The translations under genes and the position numbers were made by a program. A stretch of DNA of 9,515 bases from Bacteroidota bacterium (GTDB lineage: Bacteria; Bacteroidota; Bacteroidia; Flavobacteriales; Flavobacteriaceae), in contig JAEZGB010000010.1 in NCBI GenBank assembly GCA_023437485.1, forward strand, positions 1 through 9,515. Direction: 5' to 3'. Numbering within the stretch: position 1 is the first letter of the stretch; every line of letters starts with the position of its first letter. Under the pieces are notes generated by a model. It was not told the DNA's origin. It made no database searches and saw only the letters and a program-made list of their open reading frames with translations. This document shows positions 1 to 6,993 of the stretch, in pieces.

Positions 1-1
1 G

Positions 2-2377
2 CAAAAGCGCGCAGCCAATGCTGTTCGGGGATTGGTCGAAAGCGACAACAACCCCATCGTCTCGATCCACGACCACGGCGCGGGCGGACATTTGAACTGC
101 CTGTCGGAACTGGTGGAAGCCACAGGCGGCCACATCGATCTGGACAAATTGCCCGTGGGCGACCCTACCCTGTCGGCGATGGAGATCATCGGCAACGAAT
201 CGCAGGAACGCATGGGCCTTGTGATCCGCGGTAACGACCTGGACACATTGGAACGAATTGCATCGCGCGAGCGTGCGCCTCTTTACGACGTGGGCGAGGT
301 GGCCGACGATCACCACTTCAAGTTCGAATCGGCGTGCACGGGACAAAAGCCGATGGATCTGGACCTGGCCGACATGTTTGGCAGTTCGCCCAAGACGGTC
401 ATGGCCGATGCGCGGGTCTCACGAGAATACGAAACCCCTTCCTATTCGGCGCAAAACATTCCCGAATACCTCGAAAACGTGCTCCGTTTGGAATCGGTGG
501 CGTGCAAGGACTGGCTCACCAACAAGGTGGACCGTTGCGTGGGTGGTCGCGTGGCCAAGCAGCAGTGCGCGGGCCCGATCCAGCTTCCGCTCAACAATGT
601 GGGTGTTATGGCGCTTGATTTCAAGGGCAGGCACGGAATCGCGACCTCAATCGGGCATTCGCCGCTGACGGCGCTTGTGGACCCGGCCGCGGGAAGCCGC
701 AACGCCATTGCCGAGGCGCTGACCAACATCGTTTTCGCCCCACTATCCGAAGGGTTGAAGTCGGTTTCGCTCTCGGCAAACTGGATGTGGCCCTGCAAAA
801 ATGAGGGCGAGGACGCGAGGCTGTACGATGCGGTAAAGGCGTGCGCCGATTTTGCGATCGCCCTTGGCATCAACATCCCGACGGGCAAGGATTCGCTTTC
901 GATGAAGCAAAAATACCCCGACGGCGAAGTCCTATCCCCGGGAACGGTGATTATTTCTGCGGCCGGACATTGTGACAACATCAACAAGGTAGTCGAACCT
1001 GTGGCTAAACCCGGTGGCGGCGACTTTTACCATATCGTCTTTTCGGGCAACCGGCCATCGCTTGGAGGTTCGGCGCTGATGCAGACACTTAACGCCGTGG
1101 GCAGCCAGGTTCCGGACATTGCCGATGCGCGATATTTCGCACAGGCATTCAATTCGGTACAGCAACTCATTCGCGAAGGCAATGTGACGGCCGGCCACGA
1201 CATCGGTTGCGGTGGTTTGATTACGACCCTGTTGGAAATGCTCTTTGCCGACAACGGTCTCGGTGCCGATATTGACCTGACTTCGCTTGGATCGGATACC
1301 GTGGCGACATTGTTTGCCGAGAATGCCGCCCTTGTGTTGCAGATGCGCGATGAGGCTGCAGGACAATTGGCATCAGCAGGAATCCGAATCACCAAAATCG
1401 GTACGCTCAACGATTCGGCCGAACTCAAAATCGTTTCGGGCGACCATAAATTCACTTTTTCAATACCGGCGATGCGCGACACGTGGTTCAGCACCTCGTA
1501 TCTGCTCGATCAAAAGCAATCGGGTGAGCAGAAGGCGCGCGAGCGTTTTGAAAATTACAAGAAGCAGCCACTCAGATTTACGTTCCCAAATAGATTCGAA
1601 GGCAAATTGCCTGCGACGGCGGGCAACAGGCCCAAGGCGGCGATCCTGCGCGAGAAGGGTTCCAACTCCGAGCGCGAAATGGCACACGCCATGCACCTGG
1701 CCGGTTTTGAGGCTCGCGATGTCCACATGACCGACCTGATCTCAGGACGCGAGACACTCGAAGACATCTCGTTTATCGGCGCGGTGGGCGGATTCTCAAA
1801 TTCGGATGTTTTGGGTTCGGCTAAAGGATGGGCCGGTGCTTTTCTCTACAACGAGAGGGCGCGCACGGCATTGGAGAACTTTTTTGCCCGCCCCGATACG
1901 CTTTCGGTTGGGATCTGCAACGGTTGCCAGCTGTTCATCGAACTCGGCCTGATCAATCCCGATCACGACAAAAAACCGCGGATGTTGCACAACCAGAGCG
2001 GCAAGCACGAGAGCGGATTTACATCGGTGAAAATTGGCGAGAACAATTCGGTGATGCTGTCATCGCTGGCGGGAAGCACGCTGGGCGTCTGGATTTCGCA
2101 CGGCGAGGGCCGGTTTGATCTGCCTTACGAGGAAAGCCGCTACGACATCGTGGCCAAATATGCCTATGAAGGTTACCCCGCAAACCCCAACGGGTCGCAC
2201 TTTGACGTGGCCATGATGGCCGATTCAACCGGGCGACACCTGGTGATGATGCCGCACATCGAGCGTTCGATTTTCCCGTGGAACTGGGCATATTACCCTG
2301 ACGGGCGTACCGACGAGGTTTCGCCGTGGATTGAAGCATTTGTTAATGCGAGAAAGTGGGTTGAGAGACCGCGTTAG
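2..2377 (+). CDS. purL: Phosphoribosylformylglycinamidine synthase, 5'-truncated by window edge
   Basis: PurL catalyses the ATP- and glutamine-dependent conversion of FGAR to FGAM, the fourth step of purine synthesis, in the cytoplasm. The frame is open to the left edge, giving 791 visible residues; single-chain PurL is usually about 1,200-1,300, so roughly 400 N-terminal residues lie outside. The TTG at 32 is internal (the preceding codons read QKRAANAVRG), not a start. Visible in order: the end of the first AIRS-like half (SIHDHGAGGHLNCLSELVE), the second half with LSANWMWP, PTGKDSLSMK and HDIGCGGLITTLLEM, then a class I glutaminase domain from about base 1640. That domain has GSNSERE, GGFSNSDVLGSAKGWAG, the nucleophile Cys in GICNGCQ (codon 1916-1918) and the His/Glu pair in PHIER (2255-2263). 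All catalytic motifs are intact. It ends at TAG and is followed 13 bases later by a terminator. No neighbouring gene belongs to purine synthesis. Identification is very secure. Confidence 0.97.
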   Translation, partial: QKRAANAVRGLVESDNNPIVSIHDHGAGGHLNCLSELVEATGGHIDLDKLPVGDPTLSAMEIIGNESQERMGLVIRGNDLDTLERIASRERAPLYDVGEVADDHHFKFESACTGQKPMDLDLADMFGSSPKTVMADARVSREYETPSYSAQNIPEYLENVLRLESVACKDWLTNKVDRCVGGRVAKQQCAGPIQLPLNNVGVMALDFKGRHGIATSIGHSPLTALVDPAAGSRNAIAEALTNIVFAPLSEGLKSVSLSANWMWPCKNEGEDARLYDAVKACADFAIALGINIPTGKDSLSMKQKYPDGEVLSPGTVIISAAGHCDNINKVVEPVAKPGGGDFYHIVFSGNRPSLGGSALMQTLNAVGSQVPDIADARYFAQAFNSVQQLIREGNVTAGHDIGCGGLITTLLEMLFADNGLGADIDLTSLGSDTVATLFAENAALVLQMRDEAAGQLASAGIRITKIGTLNDSAELKIVSGDHKFTFSIPAMRDTWFSTSYLLDQKQSGEQKARERFENYKKQPLRFTFPNRFEGKLPATAGNRPKAAILREKGSNSEREMAHAMHLAGFEARDVHMTDLISGRETLEDISFIGAVGGFSNSDVLGSAKGWAGAFLYNERARTALENFFARPDTLSVGICNGCQLFIELGLINPDHDKKPRMLHNQSGKHESGFTSVKIGENNSVMLSSLAGSTLGVWISHGEGRFDLPYEESRYDIVAKYAYEGYPANPNGSHFDVAMMADSTGRHLVMMPHIERSIFPWNWAYYPDGRTDEVSPWIEAFVNARKWVERPR

Positions 2378-2390
2378 GGATAGTATCGGC

Positions 2391-2423
2391 ACAAAAAAAA
2401 TCGCCACCAGGCGATTTTTTTGT
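2391..2423. terminator. Bidirectional intrinsic terminator after purL
   Basis: The stem TCGCC (2401-2405) pairs with GGCGA (2410-2414) around an ACCA loop. It is flanked by eight A (2393-2400) and seven T (2415-2421), and the outer ACA/TGT extends the symmetry. A U-tract follows the stem on either strand, so it can end purL transcripts and also read-through from the opposite-strand operon. It starts 13 bases after the purL stop codon. Confidence 0.9.
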
Positions 2424-2528
2424 ACAGCGGATAGCCCGGGCCAGGGCTGAGCGTTAAAAAACAGTCCAGCGGACTGTTTTAGCGAAGAGCCAGCAGGTGC
2501 GCAGGCCGGTGTGAAAGGCAACGCCCTA
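2424..2528 (+). ncRNA. Candidate structured intergenic element (possible Flavo-1-like RNA or interspersed repeat)
   Basis: This GC-rich stretch fills the gap between the purL terminator and the opposite phosphatase gene, and its end touches that gene's stop codon. It has layered symmetry. The 5' GCG-GATA-GCC (about 2427-2436) can pair with 3' GGC-AA-CGC near 2517-2524 around an internal loop. GGCT (2445-2448) can pair with AGCC (2488-2491), enclosing a purine-rich internal loop (GAGCG opposite AGCGAAG) and a perfect 10-bp hairpin (2458-2480). From memory, Flavobacteriia carry many intergenic elements beginning near GCGGATAGCCC and ending near GGCAACGCC, and the Flavo-1 RNA family is one named candidate. 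I cannot confirm that match. The strand follows from the orientation of that remembered consensus. It could equally be a non-transcribed dispersed palindromic repeat. Confidence 0.4.
2456..2480 (-). terminator. Hairpin terminator for the phosphatase operon
   Basis: A perfect 10-bp inverted repeat (AAAACAGTCC at 2458-2467, GGACTGTTTT at 2471-2480) surrounds a 3-base AGC loop. Read on the minus strand, the stem is followed by six T (complement of 2456-2461), the classic intrinsic terminator arrangement, about 45 bases past the phosphatase stop. On the plus strand the U-run is only four bases. It also forms the apical stem of the larger symmetric element around it, so its main role could be structural. 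Confidence 0.65.
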
Positions 2529-3098
2529 CTTCACCGAATCCTTCCTCGAAACATACGATTTCAAAAACTCGCCTTTGGGCGTACCGTGGTCAAAGGAACT
2601 GAAGATGACGGGGAAAGCTGCTTGTTTGCGGGCCGCGTCGTTCTCAAAGCCTTCGTACTCAATTCTATACACCGCCGAATAGACCTGCGCGCGGCCGATT
2701 CCGTGGTAGCAGTGGATCAGGACGGGATAGTTTGACTTATCGTCCATGACCTTGAAGAATTTGTCGAGGTTGTCTTTTTTGGGAACCTGTTCCGATGGGA
2801 TATTATAGTAATTCAGTCCGGGAATCTTCGCGGCGGCATCGCGCTCGGCATTGATTTGGGTCCAGTTTTCGGGGTTATTGATCTTGTCCTGGGTGACGGG
2901 ACCGCGCAAATCGACGATGGACTTAATGTTGTATTTCTTGACGTAATCGGCGATCTCATCCGGCGGGATCACGCCCGATTTGTATACTTTATTCTCGCTG
3001 ATCTCCATGAAGCGATAGTTGAAGTAAACGTCGTAAATCTTCCAAATTCCGGCGGCTACGGCAACAACCGCGATAAAAATCCAGATTTTCTTTTTCAT
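2526..3098 (-). CDS. Membrane-anchored CX5R phosphatase (dual-specificity/tyrosine phosphatase-like)
   Basis: This 190-residue protein carries a cysteine-phosphatase signature, LIHCYHGIGRAQVY, with Cys130 and Arg136 spaced CX5R. Such enzymes remove phosphate through a phospho-cysteine intermediate. The substrate could be phosphoprotein, a lipid or a sugar phosphate and cannot be read from the sequence. Upstream are family-typical blocks: NKVYKSGVIPPDEI (37-49) and IKSIVDLRGP (58-67). The N-terminus (MKKKIWIFIAVVAVAAG) is positively charged with one hydrophobic helix at about 4-22 and no clear cleavage site. By the positive-inside rule the phosphatase domain would be periplasmic. I chose the ATG at 3098 because it overlaps the upstream stop as ATGA and begins the membrane anchor; a longer frame to 3158 only adds residues read inside the upstream gene. 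Oddities: Ala follows the catalytic Arg where Ser or Thr is common, and the general-acid Asp is not obvious (Asp109 or Glu103 are candidates). The gene is probably co-transcribed and translationally coupled with the LtaS-like gene. Confidence 0.85.
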   Translation of the reverse strand: MKKKIWIFIAVVAVAAGIWKIYDVYFNYRFMEISENKVYKSGVIPPDEIADYVKKYNIKSIVDLRGPVTQDKINNPENWTQINAERDAAAKIPGLNYYNIPSEQVPKKDNLDKFFKVMDDKSNYPVLIHCYHGIGRAQVYSAVYRIEYEGFENDAARKQAAFPVIFSSFDHGTPKGEFLKSYVSRKDSVK

Positions 3099-5032
3099 TG
3101 GGGGCCTAATTTTCTTTGAGTGATGCGGTACATGTAATCCTGGACCAGCGCCTTGCACCGCAATTCAAGCGAGTCCATTTTTGGGGTGCGCGCGTTTAGC
3201 AAATTGCGTTCCATCCCTTTGTCATAGGCCGAAAAAAATCCAGTGGCCTTCATTCCGTCAAAAGTGCAAATATAATCGCCTGAAAAATATTGGTATTGGT
3301 TTGCCGAATATTTTATGACAAAAGGATTGACTTTGGGATCGCCCAAAAGGCTTCGGCCCCAGCTGCGAAAGGGTTTGTCGTAGCCCATCATATCCAGTAT
3401 GGTAGGATAGATGTCAATTTGCTGGGCGAATTCGTGATTGACGCCTGCATATTGACTTCCCGGCCAGTAGAAAAGGATTGGGACGGTGTTTTTCATGAAT
3501 TCCTTTTTGTACTCGTCGTAAAAGATGGTATTGCCGTGATCGGCGACCAGCACAAAAATGGTGTTGTTAAACCAGGGCTGTTTTTGTGCCGATGCGAAAA
3601 ACCGCCGCAAGGCATGATCAGTATAGCCGATGGTCTTGTGGATGTTGACATCGCCCTCGGGAAATTTCCCTTCGTACTGATTTGGCACTTTATACGGCTC
3701 GTGTGACGAAACCGTGAAGATCGTCGAGAAAAAGGGCTGCTTTTCCCTGCCAAGGTTTTTGCAGAAATACTGGAAAAATGGTTCATCCCAGATGCCCCAA
3801 ACCCCGTCAAACTGCGAATCGTCATTGAACTCGGTTTTGCCGTAATAGTTTTCAATACCGAGGATGTTCGCAAAACCCAAAAAGCCCATCGACCCGTTGG
3901 GCGCCCCGTGGTAGAAAGATGTGGTGTAGCCCTCGGATTTCAAGACCGAAACCAGCGATTCGATGGGCTGTTTGGCATACGGCGACGAGGTAAACGCCTC
4001 GCGGAATGAAGGAATCCCGGCCATGATAGATGACATTCCGTGAATGGACTTGTGGCCGTTGGCGTATGCATTGGTAAAGATCAGGCTGTGCGCGGCAAGC
4101 GAATCCACAAACGGTGAATAGCCTTTGTAACCTGGAATCTCTTGCCCGGTGTTGAACGAGGAAATGTATTCGCGGCCGTAGCTTTCGAGGATAAAGATCA
4201 CGACATTGGGCCGCGACGGCTTTTTGTCGCCGTATTGTTTAAAGGGAACCGCAAGGGTTTCGGCCAAATCCTGCGGCATGTAATCCACCAATTTGAAAGT
4301 CTTGATGCCGAGGGTCCGGAAGAACGCGAACGGCGTGTTGAGCACGATGTCGGCCTGCGCGGGATTGCGGACGTGCCGGCTGGCATCAACCAGGTTGATT
4401 GGCCGCGTGCTTTTTTTGAAATCGCCGCGGATTCCGCCCACGCAAAGTGTCGCAATCAGCAAAAGCGCCAAAAGGCTTGTTCCGAAATAGATCTTTGAAA
4501 AAGTACGTCCGGATTCCCTTACGCGGATTCGGCCATAAGCCCAAACCCACATCCAGGCCAGAGCGATGAACAATAGGAAGACATGCCAGTAATTGACCAG
4601 GAAATTGCCAAAGAGCGCGGCTTTGTTTTGTTCGTGCTCGAGCGAATCCATCACGGCCATCGTGGTCCGGGCAAATGTAAATCGGTAGTAAATGAAATCG
4701 ACAAAATTCAGCGCGTAGGCGGCCAGATTGGAAACCAGGTAAACTACCTTCAGCATCCGTTGGTAACCGCGCGTGGCATTATAGCCCGTCGGGATTACCG
4801 ATAATACAATGAAAAGCGCATTGACATATAAAATTGCAGTGGTGTCAAACGCAAGCCCGTGCCAGGCCAATTTTCCGAATTCAAAAACCGACGAAACCTC
4901 AATCAGCGACGCATTGTACGCCCAAAACAGCACCCGGGCCAACATGTAAAATGCGAACGCAAGGCCGACCCTGAAAAACAGGGCTTTGTATTCTGAAAGT
5001 CGCGGCAGCCTTTGGGGATTGATCGAGGTCAT
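3095..5032 (-). CDS. LtaS/MdoB-like phosphoglycerol-transferase-type membrane sulfatase-fold protein
   Basis: This is a 645-residue enzyme of the alkaline phosphatase/sulfatase superfamily with the architecture of lipoteichoic acid synthases. Five hydrophobic helices (about 19-38, 62-83, 94-117, 148-167, 181-200) precede a large extracytoplasmic domain. Metal and active-site features are in family order: VVIFILESYG with Glu283, ANGHKSIHG with Ser329 at the nucleophile position, SSHEPY with His444, and VADHGN with Asp498-His499. LtaS transfers phosphoglycerol from phosphatidylglycerol, and MdoB/OpgB acts on periplasmic glucans. Bacteroidota lack lipoteichoic acid, so the acceptor here is unknown; phosphoglycerol or a related head-group placed on an envelope glycan or lipid is an inference. 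The nucleophile is Ser rather than the Thr of Gram-positive LtaS. The stop codon TGA overlaps the ATG of the downstream phosphatase by four bases. The ATG at 5032 is the most upstream start that fits, and a -7-like element lies just before it. The fold is very secure, the substrate is not. Confidence 0.9.
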   Translation of the reverse strand: MTSINPQRLPRLSEYKALFFRVGLAFAFYMLARVLFWAYNASLIEVSSVFEFGKLAWHGLAFDTTAILYVNALFIVLSVIPTGYNATRGYQRMLKVVYLVSNLAAYALNFVDFIYYRFTFARTTMAVMDSLEHEQNKAALFGNFLVNYWHVFLLFIALAWMWVWAYGRIRVRESGRTFSKIYFGTSLLALLLIATLCVGGIRGDFKKSTRPINLVDASRHVRNPAQADIVLNTPFAFFRTLGIKTFKLVDYMPQDLAETLAVPFKQYGDKKPSRPNVVIFILESYGREYISSFNTGQEIPGYKGYSPFVDSLAAHSLIFTNAYANGHKSIHGMSSIMAGIPSFREAFTSSPYAKQPIESLVSVLKSEGYTTSFYHGAPNGSMGFLGFANILGIENYYGKTEFNDDSQFDGVWGIWDEPFFQYFCKNLGREKQPFFSTIFTVSSHEPYKVPNQYEGKFPEGDVNIHKTIGYTDHALRRFFASAQKQPWFNNTIFVLVADHGNTIFYDEYKKEFMKNTVPILFYWPGSQYAGVNHEFAQQIDIYPTILDMMGYDKPFRSWGRSLLGDPKVNPFVIKYSANQYQYFSGDYICTFDGMKATGFFSAYDKGMERNLLNARTPKMDSLELRCKALVQDYMYRITQRKLGPQ

Positions 5033-5039
5033 TCGCGTG

Positions 5040-5047
5040 CAAAGCTA
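5040..5047 (-). promoter_or_regulatory. Candidate Bacteroidota -7 element for the LtaS-like operon
   Basis: The minus strand reads TAGCTTTG, an exact match to the TAnnTTTG -7 consensus of Bacteroidota. The -33 position about 21 bases upstream holds only a weak TTTC. The element ends 7 bases before the ATG at 5032, so transcription would start almost at the initiation codon, giving a nearly leaderless message, or translation starts further in. Confidence 0.4.
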
Positions 5048-5098
5048 AAGATTTATGGCTTTCGGGCTGAAACTTTTACGCGATAACTATATTATTGA

Positions 5099-5106
5099 TT
5101 AATTTG
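5099..5106 (+). promoter_or_regulatory. Candidate -7 element for the acyl-CoA synthetase gene
   Basis: TTAATTTG matches TAnnTTTG at five of its six fixed bases and lies in the AT-rich divergent region, 15 bases before the ATG at 5122. A T-run (5074-5077) sits 21 bases upstream, where a -33 element would be expected. It is suggestive only; a degenerate motif like this occurs often by chance. Confidence 0.25.
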
Positions 5107-5121
5107 CCAAAAAAATTCCCG

Positions 5122-6897
5122 ATGGCAGGCATTACGCGTTTATTCGACTTTCCTTACCACCAACTCGAGCGGTACGACATCCCCGATGCGCTTGTGACCA
5201 AATATGACGGAAAATGGGTTCCAACCTCCACGCGCGAATATATTGCCAGGGCCAACACGATTTCACGTTCCCTGCTCAGGATGGGCGTTTCGGCCGGCGA
5301 CAAGATCGCGGTCATCTCTTCCAGCAACAGGACTGAGTGGAATATCATGGACATTGGCGTGCTGCAGGTTGGCGCGCAGAACGTACCGATTTACCCGACC
5401 ATTTCAGAGGCCGATTACGAGTATATCCTGAACCATTCGGGCGCGATTTATTGCTTTGTCTCGGATGCCGAGGTACTTCGCAAGGTTCAGTCAATCCGCA
5501 ACAACGTGCCCAATCTTCGCGAGGTTTACAGCTTTGACTCCCTTGCCGACTGCAGGAACTGGAACGAACTTTTGGAACTTGGCCGCGACGATAGCAACCA
5601 GCCCGAGGTGCAGCAGCGCATGGACGCGATCCTTCCGGGCGATTTGGCGACTATCATCTATACCTCCGGAACCACCGGCAGGCCCAAAGGCGTCATGCTC
5701 TCGCACGACAACATCGTCTCCAACGTGCTTTGCAGCGAGCAGCGAATTCCCTTTGACGCGGGCAAGACCAAGGCGCTTAGTTTTTTGCCGATTTGCCACA
5801 TTTTTGAGCGGATGGTGCTCTACCTCTACCAATATTACGGCGTGGGCATTTACTTTGCCGAGTCGATCGAAAAACTCAGCGACAACCTCAAGGAGGTCAG
5901 GCCCAACGTGATCACCGCAGTGCCGAGGCTTCTGGAAAAGGTGTACGACAAAATTTACGCAAAGGGCGCTTCGCTCTCGGGAATCAAGAAAAAACTGTTT
6001 TTCTGGGCGATTGACCTGGGCCTCAAATACGAACCCTATGGCCAGAACGGCTGGTGGTATGAATTCCACCTCAAGATTGCCCGAAAACTGATTTTTTCCA
6101 AATGGAAGGAAGGCCTTGGCGGAAACCTCAACCTGATGGTCTCGGGAAGCGCGGCACTCCAGCCCAGGTTGGCACGCGTTTTTGCAGCAGCCGAAATTCC
6201 TGTCATGGAAGGCTATGGACTCACCGAAACCTCGCCCGTAATAGCGGTAAACGACATGCGCAACGGCGGTTTCCGGATCGGGACCGTGGGGCGCGTGATC
6301 CCAAAGGTCGAGGTCAAAATTGCGCCCGATGGTGAAATCCTCTGCAAGGGGCCAAACGTGATGCTGGGCTATTACAAGGATCCGGAAAAAACCGCCGAGG
6401 CCATCGTCGACGGATACTTCCACACCGGCGATATCGGCGAAATTGACAAGGACGGTTTCCTTCGCATCACCGACCGTAAAAAGGAGATGTTCAAGACCTC
6501 CGGCGGGAAGTACATCGCACCGCAACTCATCGAGAACGCTATGAAGCAGTCGCGCTTTATTGAACAGATCATGGTGGTGGGCGATGGCGAGAAGATGCCG
6601 GCCGCGCTCATTCAGCCCAATTTTGAGTTCGTGCGCGAATGGGCGAAATTGCACGATATTGAATTGCCCGGGGATCAGGGCAGCATCGCTTCCGATGAGC
6701 GGGTGGTAAACCGGATAGCCGAGGAAGTGGAGCGGCTAAACGAACAGTTCGGCAATTATGAAAAGATCAAAAAGTTTGAGCTCACGCCTGACATATGGTC
6801 TATAGATGGCGGCCACCTCACCCCTACCATGAAACTCAAACGCAAGGCCGTTCGCGAAATCTACACTTCGCTTTACAACCGCATGTACCGCGATTGA
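5122..6897 (+). CDS. fadD: Long-chain acyl-CoA synthetase (AMP-forming)
   Basis: A 591-residue ANL-superfamily adenylate-forming enzyme that activates free fatty acids to acyl-CoA through an acyl-AMP intermediate, at the cytoplasmic face of the inner membrane. Motifs appear in order: the phosphate loop YTSGTTGRPKG (180-190), FLPICHIFER (221-230), TAVPRLLEKVYDKI (265-278), the adenine-binding GYGLTETSPV (364-373), YFHTGDIGEIDKDGFLRITDRKKEMFKTSGGK in the 432-463 region carrying Asp437 and the hinge Arg452, and the C-terminal TPTMKLKRK (567-575) with the expected catalytic lysine. Length and the internal block KLFFWAIDLGLKY fit the eukaryote-like FAA1 branch common in Bacteroidota, about 590-600 residues. 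I chose the ATG at 5122; an in-frame TTG at 5095 would add nine unconserved residues. Its divergent neighbour is the LtaS-like operon, and no other fatty-acid gene is nearby. No convincing terminator follows, so read-through into the next gene is possible. The family is secure; the exact chain-length preference is unknown. Confidence 0.94.
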   Translation: MAGITRLFDFPYHQLERYDIPDALVTKYDGKWVPTSTREYIARANTISRSLLRMGVSAGDKIAVISSSNRTEWNIMDIGVLQVGAQNVPIYPTISEADYEYILNHSGAIYCFVSDAEVLRKVQSIRNNVPNLREVYSFDSLADCRNWNELLELGRDDSNQPEVQQRMDAILPGDLATIIYTSGTTGRPKGVMLSHDNIVSNVLCSEQRIPFDAGKTKALSFLPICHIFERMVLYLYQYYGVGIYFAESIEKLSDNLKEVRPNVITAVPRLLEKVYDKIYAKGASLSGIKKKLFFWAIDLGLKYEPYGQNGWWYEFHLKIARKLIFSKWKEGLGGNLNLMVSGSAALQPRLARVFAAAEIPVMEGYGLTETSPVIAVNDMRNGGFRIGTVGRVIPKVEVKIAPDGEILCKGPNVMLGYYKDPEKTAEAIVDGYFHTGDIGEIDKDGFLRITDRKKEMFKTSGGKYIAPQLIENAMKQSRFIEQIMVVGDGEKMPAALIQPNFEFVREWAKLHDIELPGDQGSIASDERVVNRIAEEVERLNEQFGNYEKIKKFELTPDIWSIDGGHLTPTMKLKRKAVREIYTSLYNRMYRD

Positions 6898-6903
6898 TGT
6901 TTA

Positions 6904-6911
6904 TAAGTTTG
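6904..6911 (+). promoter_or_regulatory. Candidate -7 element upstream of the small membrane protein gene
   Basis: TAAGTTTG is an exact TAnnTTTG match seven bases after the acyl-CoA synthetase stop codon. A transcript from here would have a leader of about 75-80 bases before the ATG at 6994. I see no good -33 element at the usual distance, as that region lies in the end of the upstream coding sequence, so the call is tentative. Confidence 0.35.
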
Positions 6912-6948
6912 TGGAAAACCACCTGGGGCAAATGTTAAAATTTCTTCC

Positions 6949-6990
6949 GTATTGGGCTTACATTTAATTGAACCAATTTAAAACCAATAC
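6949..6990 (+). promoter_or_regulatory. Leader hairpin ending just before a start codon
   Basis: GTATTGG (6949-6955) is the exact reverse complement of CCAATAC (6984-6990). Inside it, TTTAATTG (6963-6970) pairs with CAATTTAAA (6974-6982) around an AAC loop with one bulged base. The resulting nested, AU-rich hairpin ends three bases before the ATG at 6994, where it could affect ribosome access. A competing pairing of ATTGG with the first CCAAT (6973-6977) is possible, giving two alternative folds. Whether this is functional is unknown; AT-rich leaders form such pairings by chance fairly often. Confidence 0.35.
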
Positions 6991-6993
6991 ATT

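Noticed and set aside
32..34. TTG as the start of the first gene
   Set aside because: The upstream codons back to base 2 encode typical PurL residues, so the gene continues past the left edge.
442..987. A 181-residue minus-strand open frame within purL
   Set aside because: It is a shadow of the purL coding frame with no domain or start signal; purL is well conserved across the same bases.
3099..3158. A longer start for the phosphatase, adding 20 residues
   Set aside because: The extension is read out of frame inside the LtaS-like gene and would put charged residues before the membrane anchor. The ATGA overlap at 3095-3098 gives a better start.
5095..5121. TTG start for the acyl-CoA synthetase
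   Set aside because: The nine added residues are AT-rich leader sequence overlapping the likely promoter; the ATG at 5122 fits the family's N-terminus.
5491..6654. A 387-residue open frame on the minus strand
   Set aside because: It lies entirely antisense to the acyl-CoA synthetase, which has full family motifs. The frame is open because of the GC-rich codon use of the true gene, and its translation shows no recognisable domain.
6911..6922. GTGG-AAAA-CCAC hairpin after the acyl-CoA synthetase gene as a terminator
   Set aside because: The stem is only four base pairs and no T-tract follows.
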